Source: Ketogulonicigenium vulgare WSH-001 (GTDB taxonomy: Bacteria > Pseudomonadota > Alphaproteobacteria > Rhodobacterales > Rhodobacteraceae). From it: DNA of 64,000 bases. Numbering within the stretch: the stretch's first letter is position 1; every line of letters starts with the position of its first letter. Position numbers and translations under genes: made by a program. Location: the NCBI RefSeq assembly GCF_000223375.1, contig NC_017385.1, positions 124,001 through 188,000 on the forward strand, given 5' to 3'. The notes under the pieces are model-generated. The model had not been told where the DNA came from and did not search any database. It worked only from the letters and a program-made list of their open reading frames with translations. Of this stretch, positions 26,624 through 34,187 are shown piece after piece.

Positions 26624-28050
26624 CCTATGCGGTGCGCCTGCCCACGCGCGACGTCTTCGCCGCATGGCGCAGCGCCGCCCGCCGCGCCATCAGCCACCGC
26701 ATCGCGCCCGCCGATCTGGATTGGGCGCCGCAGGACGGGCTGTTTAGCGCCCGCGCCTTGCCAGATGACGATGGCCCACATCAGGCCCGCGTCAGCAAAG
26801 ACTTTCTGCGCTTTGCAAAATCCGTGCTGTGGCATCGCGCGCCCGAGCGGTTTGATCTGATGTATCAGGCGCTGTGGCGGCTGGACAGCGGTGCGGGCGA
26901 TCCGACCTCGCAGGCCGATCCGCTGGGGCGCAGGCTGCAACTGATGGCGAAATCGGTGGGGCGCGACATCCATAAGATGCATGCTTTCGTCCGTTTTCGC
27001 GAATTGCCCGCACCCGGCCCGCGTCGCCGCTTTGCCGCTTGGTTCGAGCCCGAACATCTGACGCTCGAGCCCGCGAGTTCCTTTTTCGCCAAGCGCTTTG
27101 CCGATATGGATTGGGCGATTTTCACGCCGGATCTGTCGGCGCATTTCACCGATGGCGCGCTGGATTTCCATCAGGGCCAGCCGCGCCCCGACCTGCCCGA
27201 TGACGCATCCGAGGCACTTTGGGGCACCTATTTTACCAATATTTTCAACCCTGCCCGCATCAAACTTCAGGCAATGCGTTCAGAGATGCCAAAGAAATAC
27301 TGGCATAACATGCCAGAGACGCGCCTGATCCCCGCCATGCTACGCGATGCCGAGCGGCGCGTGCGGCAGATGCACGAGGCCGCCGGATCAATGCCGGATC
27401 TGGGCGCGCAGAACATATCCGCTCGCTATCGCGCCGCGATGCCCGCCGCGCCCGATTTACCCGAGACGCTGGAACAGGCCGAGGCCGCCGCCGCGCAATG
27501 CCGTCGCTGCAATCTGTGCGAGGCTGCGACCCAAACCGTCTGGGGCCGCGGTGCCCCCGATGCCGCGCTGATGATCGTGGGCGAGCAGCCCGGCGATCAC
27601 GAGGATCTGGCCGGCGTCCCCTTTGTCGGCCCTGCCGGCCAAGTCCTGCACCGCGCCATGGCCGAGGCCCGCCTTGCCACAGATCAGGTCTGGCTGACCA
27701 ATGCCGTCAAACATTTCAAATTCGCCCCACGCGGCAAACAGCGGATGCACAAAAGCCCCGATGGCCCCGAGATCGCGCAATGCCGCTGGTGGCTGGGGCT
27801 AGAGCTGGCCTTTATCAAACCGCGTCTGACCGTGGCCCTTGGCGCAACCGCCGCCGCCGCGCTGACCGGCGACACATCGCCACTGGCGGCGCGGCGCGGC
27901 GCGATCGAAACCGGCCTGCATGGCGGGCCGGTGCTGATCGCGTGGCATCCCTCGTATATTCTGCGGCTGCCTCATGTCGCAGATAAAGACCGCGTATACA
28001 GCGAGTTATTGCATGATCTTCAACACGCGCATCAATTAATTCAGCATTAA
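26620..28050 (+). CDS. DUF4130 - UdgX-family uracil-DNA binding/glycosylase fusion
   Basis: 476 aa in two parts. Residues ~1-255 match the DUF4130 DNA-metabolism family (GLFSARALPDDDGPHQARVS; MPETRLIPAMLRDAE). Residues ~265-476 match UdgX, a family-4-like uracil-DNA glycosylase: cluster-type cysteines CRRCNLC, motif GEQPGDHEDLAGVPFVGPAG, TNAVKHFKF, and WHPSYILR near the end. The linkage loop reads KQRMH where mycobacterial UdgX has KRRIH; the His that forms the covalent bond to the uracil-site sugar is retained. It probably recognises uracil in DNA and acts with the overlapping radical SAM protein. GTG start in a GTGA overlap. Its last 15 bases overlap the convergent oxidoreductase gene. Confidence 0.88.
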   Translation: MTYAVRLPTRDVFAAWRSAARRAISHRIAPADLDWAPQDGLFSARALPDDDGPHQARVSKDFLRFAKSVLWHRAPERFDLMYQALWRLDSGAGDPTSQADPLGRRLQLMAKSVGRDIHKMHAFVRFRELPAPGPRRRFAAWFEPEHLTLEPASSFFAKRFADMDWAIFTPDLSAHFTDGALDFHQGQPRPDLPDDASEALWGTYFTNIFNPARIKLQAMRSEMPKKYWHNMPETRLIPAMLRDAERRVRQMHEAAGSMPDLGAQNISARYRAAMPAAPDLPETLEQAEAAAAQCRRCNLCEAATQTVWGRGAPDAALMIVGEQPGDHEDLAGVPFVGPAGQVLHRAMAEARLATDQVWLTNAVKHFKFAPRGKQRMHKSPDGPEIAQCRWWLGLELAFIKPRLTVALGATAAAALTGDTSPLAARRGAIETGLHGGPVLIAWHPSYILRLPHVADKDRVYSELLHDLQHAHQLIQH

Positions 28051-29013
28051 GACCACATTGCCACCCGCGCCGCGTTCGACCATCTCATGCGCGGCCGCAG
28101 CCTCGTCCAGCGCAAAGCGCGCGGCGATTGTGGGGCGAAGCTGTCCCTGTGCCAGAAGTGGCAACAGATCGGCGCGGGCGCGGACGATATGCGCGGGTGT
28201 CAACTTCATCCCCTGCACAAAACTGATCCGCGCGCCTTTACGGGCAAAGCCGTAATAGTCGAGGGTCGGAAATTTATCGCTGGTTGCGGAATAGCTGGCG
28301 AGCGTGCCGTGGTCAGCCAGCATCGCCAGATTGCGGGTCTGATTGGCGCCGAAATCCACTTCGACAACCCGCGGCACGCCTGCGCCGCCAGTCATATCGG
28401 CGATGAACTGGGATAGCGCCGGATCATCGGGCGCGCGCACGGCCAACGCCCCGCGTGCCGCCGCCCGCGCCGCGGAATCTGCGCTGCGTGCCGTGGCAAC
28501 GACCCGCGCGCCAAAGGCCACGCCAAGCGCGACCGCCGCTTCGCCCACAGCGCCGCCGCCGCCCTGCACCAGCAGCACCTGATCCATCACCGGCCCGTCG
28601 GCCAGAACCGCCAACCACGCCGTCAACAGCGGCACGCCAAGGCTTGCACCCTCGGCAAAGTCCAACGCATCGGGCAAGGGCAGGACACGCCACGCGGGGA
28701 TGCGCAGATAATCTGCCGCCGTGCCCGCGCCATGGGGTGCACCAAACACCCAAACGCGCGCGCCAATCGCCAGATCGACCCCCGCACCCACCGCTGTCAC
28801 CACCCCCGCGCCGTCACTATGGGGAATAAAGAAATCTTCGGGCGGCGTGCCACCCGTCCAGCCCGCACGGGCCTTGGTGTCATGGGGGTTGATGCCGCTG
28901 GCGTGCAGGCGGATGATCACCTCACCCGCGCCTGGCGCCTCTGGTATGGGGCGGATCTCCAGGTGCAGCACCTCGGCCGCAGGCCCAAGGCGGCGGTAGC
29001 CAACCGCCCGCAT
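28036..29013 (-). CDS. Quinone oxidoreductase-type NAD(P)H-dependent dehydrogenase (zeta-crystallin family)
   Basis: 325 aa zinc-free medium-chain dehydrogenase. The N-terminal GroES-like fold (LHASGINPHDTKARAG) is followed by a Rossmann fold with VQGGGGAVGEAAVALG. Zinc-ligand cysteines are absent, as in quinone oxidoreductases. The start at 29013 (MRAVGYRRLGPAAE) fits the family; the longer frame runs back into the M28-like gene, whose stop codon overlaps this ATG by one base. It is therefore probably cotranscribed with that gene, although a metabolic connection is not evident. Confidence 0.85.
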   Translation of the reverse strand: MRAVGYRRLGPAAEVLHLEIRPIPEAPGAGEVIIRLHASGINPHDTKARAGWTGGTPPEDFFIPHSDGAGVVTAVGAGVDLAIGARVWVFGAPHGAGTAADYLRIPAWRVLPLPDALDFAEGASLGVPLLTAWLAVLADGPVMDQVLLVQGGGGAVGEAAVALGVAFGARVVATARSADSAARAAARGALAVRAPDDPALSQFIADMTGGAGVPRVVEVDFGANQTRNLAMLADHGTLASYSATSDKFPTLDYYGFARKGARISFVQGMKLTPAHIVRARADLLPLLAQGQLRPTIAARFALDEAAAAHEMVERGAGGNVVLMLN

Positions 29014-30692
29014 CACAGCGCGACCGCCTGCGCCGCGCGCGCGAACACATCGACCAGCCGGTTCTGCCCGCGCATAAGCTGCGCGCGCAAAAAGCCCTGC
29101 TGATCCGCCGGGATCTGGTGCCACAGCATCGCATCGGCAATCGCTGGCAGCGGCGGCACATTCAACGCCGGATCATGCGAGAATCGCGGCCCCCGTGTGA
29201 AATGCGCGGGGATGAGCAGGCGCGACAGCGCCATCACCTTATCATTGAACACAGCGGGCGGCAGATCTTGCGCATAAAGCGCGTCAATCGCAGCCGCCAA
29301 TGTCCCCGCCGCCTGCGCCGCCGGTGTCAGATCGAATGCGCAAGCCGCCTGATATTGCGCAATTGTTTCAACATATTCAGCCGCGCTCAGCCGCCAATCG
29401 AACGGCAGTTGATCCGCCTGCGCCAACCCCGCCACGGCGGCGAAATAGAGCGCGATATCCTTTTGCAGCACATCGCGGTCGGCAATTTCGATCGTGTCAT
29501 TCTCGGTGTGCCAGGCGATATTGCCGCCGCAACCGCCCACGACGTAATAGCCCTTTTCGGCCAGAACCTCGGGCGGGAGGTTGGACGAGGCATTGAACAG
29601 GCCCGTCACGCCAATATTATTGAACGTATAATCAGAGTTGCGCTGCGGGCGTTTGCCGCATGCAACCTGCCCGGCCACATCCGCAACCACTTGGCTCACA
29701 TAGGGGGCCGCCTCGGCGGTGCAGGCGATCTCGGCATAGCTGGTCGCCCAGCGGCAACCGGGACTGTCGCAATTCAGATGCGCGACGCAGTGGCGATCCA
29801 GATCGCGCGCGAATGTATCGGCGAACCAGGCCGAGCCGCCATAGCGCCCCGTCGAATGCCCCGGCCACCATGCAATCCGCACCCCCCGTTTTAGCGTCCC
29901 GCGCTGCTGCCACAGTGCCAATGCGACGGCCAGCATACAGGCGTTGCCGGTGCCATTATCGCCCACGCCCTCGCGCCAACTGTCGTAATGACCATGGAGC
30001 AGCACGAAATCTTCGCTGTCCTTGCCGGGGATTTCGACGACCGGCAGATATTGCGGGAACCAGCCAGTCTCGAGTTCGGTCCGGATCACCACCTGACCGC
30101 CGGCCTGCGCCAATGCGATCAGCGCCTGTCCATCGGGCTGATTGACTGCAACCGATGGAATTTTGGGCAGTCGCGCCAGATCCGGCAGCTCGGGCGTGCC
30201 CCAGATGGTCGAGACTGTGCCCCAGTGAATATCCACGCCCGGATTGACCACAATCGCGCCAATGGCGCCCGCTGCCTCTAGCCCTGCTATGAAATTGGGC
30301 AGGGCAAACCCCTCGATAACCGCAATTTTTCCGCGCGCCGCCGCCAATGCACCCAGTGCCGCAGGCGAGCGGTCCAGCGGCGTGCCGCCACCTGCGTCGG
30401 GCAGATAGATCAGATCACCCGTAATCCCTTGGGGGCAGTGCAGCGTGAAGGCAGGCGGCTTTGCCCGCAGAGTTTTTCCGCCAACAATCTGAACTTGCGC
30501 GGTTTTTGGCAGTGACAGGTAAAGCTCTGGCTGATGCATCTGAACCGGCAGACCCGCTGCGCGCAGATGATCTGCGATGATTTGCGCCCCGCGGTTGGCC
30601 TCGACCGGCACCTCGCGGTCCTGGGACGCGAATTGATTGACCAAAGTCCAGGCGATATCAGTGACGCGGTTCAGCTCATTGGACGACAGCAT
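29013..30692 (-). CDS. M28-family peptidase-like protein with PA-type insertion (paralogue 1)
   Basis: 559 aa, no signal peptide. Between about residues 100 and 220 there is a PA-like domain (VIEGFALPNFIAGLEAAGAI). The M28 core follows with metal-ligand candidates His and Asp in HGHYDSWREGVGDNGTG, Asp in NCDSPGCRW, and His in WHTENDTIEIAD. Where M28 aminopeptidases carry the Glu-Glu pair (base plus zinc ligand, AEELGLIGS-like), this protein reads PGHSTGRYGGS. It shares this with the paralogue at 37917. It may be an aminopeptidase variant or have another activity. Divergent from the IclR gene, with which it shares a 106-base control region. Confidence 0.8.
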   Translation of the reverse strand: MLSSNELNRVTDIAWTLVNQFASQDREVPVEANRGAQIIADHLRAAGLPVQMHQPELYLSLPKTAQVQIVGGKTLRAKPPAFTLHCPQGITGDLIYLPDAGGGTPLDRSPAALGALAAARGKIAVIEGFALPNFIAGLEAAGAIGAIVVNPGVDIHWGTVSTIWGTPELPDLARLPKIPSVAVNQPDGQALIALAQAGGQVVIRTELETGWFPQYLPVVEIPGKDSEDFVLLHGHYDSWREGVGDNGTGNACMLAVALALWQQRGTLKRGVRIAWWPGHSTGRYGGSAWFADTFARDLDRHCVAHLNCDSPGCRWATSYAEIACTAEAAPYVSQVVADVAGQVACGKRPQRNSDYTFNNIGVTGLFNASSNLPPEVLAEKGYYVVGGCGGNIAWHTENDTIEIADRDVLQKDIALYFAAVAGLAQADQLPFDWRLSAAEYVETIAQYQAACAFDLTPAAQAAGTLAAAIDALYAQDLPPAVFNDKVMALSRLLIPAHFTRGPRFSHDPALNVPPLPAIADAMLWHQIPADQQGFLRAQLMRGQNRLVDVFARAAQAVAL

Positions 30693-30717
30693 CGGCGGCT
30701 CCTTGGGTAATTTTTCG

Positions 30718-30740
30718 AACAGTGAAAAACTGTTTCAGTT
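30718..30740. promoter_or_regulatory. Overlapping inverted repeats in the M28/IclR divergent promoter
   Basis: AACAGT at 30718-30723 and ACTGTT at 30729-30734 form an inverted repeat with a 5-base spacer. AACTG-TTT-CAGTT at 30728-30740 forms a second. The sequence TGAAACAGTTTT (minus strand of 30726-30737) recurs at 54026-54037. Position between an IclR gene and a divergent gene suggests an IclR operator. Confidence 0.5.
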
Positions 30741-30798
30741 GTATTTTCCGATCTAGGGCCGTATTCCCCGATAAAGCTAGTGTTTTTTGGGGGTTCGG

Positions 30799-31578
30799 TT
30801 GAGCTATACGATCTCTGCCGTTGATCGGGCGTTGCAACTGCTGGAAGCTTTGGCAGATAGCCCCGAGTCCGGCATCTCGGAATTGGCCGAGCGCACCGGC
30901 TTTACCAAAAGCCTGATTTTCCGTCTGCTTTACACGCTGGAGGAACGCGGCTTCGTCTCGAAAGACCCGGTGCGGCGCACCTATAGCCTCAGTTGGCAAG
31001 CGGTGCTGCTGGGGGCAAAGGCGCGGCGACAATCGCGGCTGATCTCGGCGGCGACACCGCATATGGTCGCGCTGCAAAATGCGACCGAATGCAATGTGCT
31101 GGTGCAGGTGCGCGATGATCTGCATTCGGTGACCGTGGCCATGCTGCATACCCGTGCCTCGCATAGCGTATTTGGCGATGTCGGGCGCCAAGGGCCGCTG
31201 CACGCGGGGGCTGGCCCGAAAATCCTGCTGGCCTATGCGCCCGAGGCGATCCGCACCCGCGTCTTGGCCAGCGCCCTGCCGCGCTATACCGAAAACACCG
31301 TGATCGACCCCGAACGCTTGAACGCGTCCCTTGATATCATTCGGCGCGACGGGTGGGTGATCACCGAGGGCGAGTTGGATCACTCGACCTGTTCGGTCGC
31401 CGTGCCGCTGTTCAATGGCGCGGGCGAGGCGATTGCGACCATGGCCGTGAACGGTCCTGTCGCCCTGCTGCCGCCGGAAAAGCGCGGCGCGGTGCTGGAT
31501 GCTTTGCGCGACGCCGCCCGCCAGATTGCAGGCCTGATCGGCAATTACGGCAGCCCGCCCGAGCGGGACGAGATCTAG
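30799..31578 (+). CDS. IclR-family transcriptional regulator
   Basis: About 259 aa. N-terminal winged helix (SAVDRALQLLEALADSPESG; ISELAERTGFTKSLIFRLLY) and a C-terminal effector domain (GPLHAGAGPKILLAYAPE; ELDHSTCSVAVPLFNGAGE), both complete. TTG at 30799 is preferred because the protein then starts at the family's usual point with GGGGG just upstream; TTG at 30787 is the longer option. It lies between the M28-like gene and the M20-HyuAB operon and probably controls them, with peptides or their breakdown products as effectors. Confidence 0.88.
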   Translation: MSYTISAVDRALQLLEALADSPESGISELAERTGFTKSLIFRLLYTLEERGFVSKDPVRRTYSLSWQAVLLGAKARRQSRLISAATPHMVALQNATECNVLVQVRDDLHSVTVAMLHTRASHSVFGDVGRQGPLHAGAGPKILLAYAPEAIRTRVLASALPRYTENTVIDPERLNASLDIIRRDGWVITEGELDHSTCSVAVPLFNGAGEAIATMAVNGPVALLPPEKRGAVLDALRDAARQIAGLIGNYGSPPERDEI

Positions 31579-31597
31579 CTTTGCCTGCAAAAGTGCC

Positions 31598-31630
31598 AAA
31601 CCCGCCCCTTGGGCGGGTTTTTTCATTTTT
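31598..31630 (+). terminator. Rho-independent terminator after iclR
   Basis: A 10-bp perfect stem pairs 31598-31607 with 31611-31620 (AAACCCGCCC / GGGCGGGTTT). The loop is CTT, and TTTTTTCATTTTT follows. Confidence 0.92.
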
Positions 31631-31661
31631 AGCGCCAAATCCCATTGCCACTTTGGCTGAT

Positions 31662-31700
31662 TGTTTCTACCTTTAAAATATCGTTTCGATAGGTGAAACA
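31662..31700 (+). promoter_or_regulatory. Candidate IclR-type operator in front of the M20-hyuAB operon
   Basis: GTTTC-GATAGGT-GAAAC at 31683-31699 abuts the ATG at 31700 and contains the ribosome site AGGTGA. A further outward arm, TGTTTC at 31662-31667, mirrors GAAACA at 31695-31700. The inner site resembles the one at 39736-39753. Confidence 0.4.
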
Positions 31701-33091
31701 TGACTCCTTCCCGCGCTGCGGCTGTTTTGGCCGCGCAAACATTGGCAGATGACGGCCGCTTTCTGGAAACCCTGCGGGCCCGCGTCGCAATTGCGACCGA
31801 AAGCCAGAACGCCGAACGCCTGCCCGACCTTTACCGCTATCTGCATGACGAGATCGGCCCCGCCGTCGCAAAGATGGGCTTTGACTATCGCGTGGTGGAT
31901 AATCCGATCGCAGGCGGCGGCCCGTTCCTGATCGCCACGCGGATCGAGGATGCGGCCCTGCCCACCATTCTTGGCTATGGTCATGGCGATGTCGTGCGCG
32001 GCATCCCCGCACAATGGCGTGAGGGTCTGGACCCTTGGACCATCACTGTCGAGGGCGAGCGCTGGTACGGCCGCGGCACCGCCGACAACAAATCCCAGCA
32101 CGCGATCTGGCTGGCCGCCCTTGGCGAAGTGCTGGCGGCGCGCGGATCGCTGGGGTTTAACGCGAAATTCATCGTCGAGACATCCGAGGAAATCGGCTCG
32201 GTCGGGCTTGACCTGCTGCTCGAGGCCGAGGCCGAGGCTCTGTCCTGCGATCTGCTGCTGGCGTCCGATGGCCCGCGGATGTTGCGCGACAAGGTGGATA
32301 TCAAGCTGGGCAATCGCGGCGCCTATGCCTTTGATCTGAGCGTGAAACTGCGCGAAGGCAGCCGCCATTCGGGTCATTGGGGCGGCGTGCTGGAAGACCC
32401 CGGCCTGATCCTCGCCCATGCGCTCGCCTCGATCACCACGCCGCGCGGGCGCATCTTGATTGACGATTGGTTGCCCAAATCCGTGCCCCCGCGCGTCACC
32501 GCCGCACTGCAAGCGATCCATGTCGACCCCTCGGACCCGACGCTGATCATGCCCGAGGATTGGGGCGAGGCACGCCTGTCGCGCGGCGAAAAGATGTATG
32601 GTTGGACATCGTTTATCGTGCTGGCCTATGTCACCGGCACGCCGGAAAAGCCGATCAACGGCGTCCAACCCGAGGCCTATGCCCGCTGTCAGCTGCGCTA
32701 TACCGTCGATGTCGACGAGGCGCGCTTCATGCCCGCGCTGCGCGAACACCTGGACAGGCATGGCTTTCATCAGGTCGAGATCACCAATCTACCGCTGAAC
32801 CGCTTTCCCGCTTGGCGCACCGACCCCGACAACCCATGGGTTGACCGCGTGCTGGACAGTATCGCGGCGACCATCGGCTATGCGCCCACGCTGATGCCCA
32901 ATTCATCAGGCGGTCTGCCCTCGGAAATTTTCGCCCGCCATCTGAACTGCCCGGTCATCTGGATTCCGCATTCCTATGGCGGTTGCAAACAGCACGGGCC
33001 GGACGAGCATGTGCTGCAACCGCTGATGCGTGAGGGTCTAGGCATTATGGCGGGGCTGTTCTGGGATTTAGGAGCGCGCGATGACGGATGA
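31700..33091 (+). CDS. M20-family metallopeptidase
   Basis: 463 aa, cytosolic. Zinc-site motifs in order: GYGHGDVVRG (His), GRGTADNKSQH (Asp), ETSEEIGSVG (catalytic and ligand Glu), LLASDGPRM (Asp) and IPHSYGGCKQHGPDEH (His). These belong to the dipeptidase/ArgE-DapE-like branch; the substrate is unknown. First gene of the operon 31700-37889. It overlaps the next M20 gene by 11 bases. Confidence 0.85.
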   Translation: MTPSRAAAVLAAQTLADDGRFLETLRARVAIATESQNAERLPDLYRYLHDEIGPAVAKMGFDYRVVDNPIAGGGPFLIATRIEDAALPTILGYGHGDVVRGIPAQWREGLDPWTITVEGERWYGRGTADNKSQHAIWLAALGEVLAARGSLGFNAKFIVETSEEIGSVGLDLLLEAEAEALSCDLLLASDGPRMLRDKVDIKLGNRGAYAFDLSVKLREGSRHSGHWGGVLEDPGLILAHALASITTPRGRILIDDWLPKSVPPRVTAALQAIHVDPSDPTLIMPEDWGEARLSRGEKMYGWTSFIVLAYVTGTPEKPINGVQPEAYARCQLRYTVDVDEARFMPALREHLDRHGFHQVEITNLPLNRFPAWRTDPDNPWVDRVLDSIAATIGYAPTLMPNSSGGLPSEIFARHLNCPVIWIPHSYGGCKQHGPDEHVLQPLMREGLGIMAGLFWDLGARDDG

Positions 33092-34187
33092 CACCTTGCT
33101 GGATGCGATCCGCCACTGGGTCGAGGTTGAAACCCCCACCGGCCATGTCGCGGGACTGACGCGATTGGTGCAAATGGTCGCGGCCGATTATGCCGCCATT
33201 GGCGCCGAGACCGAGATTATCGCGGGCACGGGCGGCCAAGGCCCCCATCTGATCGCACGGCTGAATGCCGGCACCAGCAATGCGGGCATATTGATCCTGA
33301 GCCATCTGGATACGGTACATCCCGTTGGCACGCTTGCCGATTTTCCCTTTCAGATCAAGGGCGACCGCGCCTTTGGCCCCGGCATCTATGACATGAAGGC
33401 GGGGGCCTATATCGCCATGCAGGCGGCAGGGGCAGCCGCGCGCAGCGGTACGCTCAGCCTGCCGATCACGCATCTTTTCGTCTCGGACGAAGAGATCGGC
33501 TCGCCCACCTCGCAGGCGCTGATCGAGGATTTGGCCCGGCGTTCCAAATACGTGCTGGTCACCGAGCCCGCGCGCGAGGGCGGGCAGATTGTCATCGCGC
33601 GCAAGGGCGTCTTTCGCTATCGGGCAGACGCCTTTGGCCGTCCCGCCCATTCAGGCGCGCGGCATCAAGATGGCCGCTCGGCCATTGCGGAAATCGCGCG
33701 GCTGACCTTGGCATTTGAGGCGCTGACCGATTACGACAGCGGCACGACCGTCAATGTCGGAATGATCGGCGGCGGCACGGCGGCGAATGTCGTGCCGGCC
33801 CATGCCTATGCCGAGATTGATCTGCGCGTCGACAATCTGGCCGCCGCCCGCGCGGTCGAGGATTTCGTCGCCGGCTATCGCCCGCATGACCCCGATGTCA
33901 GGCTGCAGATCACAGGCGGGCTGAACCGTCCCCCCTATGAGACAAGCCCCGCCATCCAAGACCTGTTCACAACCGCCGCGACAATCGCGCAAGACATTGG
34001 GTTCACGCTGAAAGGCCTGAAAACCGGCGGCGGATCGGACGGCAATTTCACCGCCGCGCTGGCACCGACCCTTGACGGGCTGGGGGCCGATGGCGCGGGC
34101 GGCCATACGCTAGAGGAATATATCCGCGTGTCTTCCCTGACCGAGCGCCTGCGCCTACTGCAAGGCCTGATGGAGCGCCTGACATGA
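33081..34187 (+). CDS. M20-family peptidase, glutamate carboxypeptidase (CPG2)-like
   Basis: 368 aa. Motifs are LILSHLDTVHPVG (His), GPGIYDMKAG (bridging Asp), FVSDEEIGSPT (Glu pair), LVTEPAREGG (Glu) and a dimerisation domain with RPAHSGARHQDGRSAI. The set is closest to carboxypeptidase G2-type enzymes, which remove C-terminal Glu from peptides or conjugates. It overlaps the genes on both sides, so it is coupled to the upstream M20 peptidase and to hyuA. Confidence 0.85.
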   Translation: MTDDTLLDAIRHWVEVETPTGHVAGLTRLVQMVAADYAAIGAETEIIAGTGGQGPHLIARLNAGTSNAGILILSHLDTVHPVGTLADFPFQIKGDRAFGPGIYDMKAGAYIAMQAAGAAARSGTLSLPITHLFVSDEEIGSPTSQALIEDLARRSKYVLVTEPAREGGQIVIARKGVFRYRADAFGRPAHSGARHQDGRSAIAEIARLTLAFEALTDYDSGTTVNVGMIGGGTAANVVPAHAYAEIDLRVDNLAAARAVEDFVAGYRPHDPDVRLQITGGLNRPPYETSPAIQDLFTTAATIAQDIGFTLKGLKTGGGSDGNFTAALAPTLDGLGADGAGGHTLEEYIRVSSLTERLRLLQGLMERLT

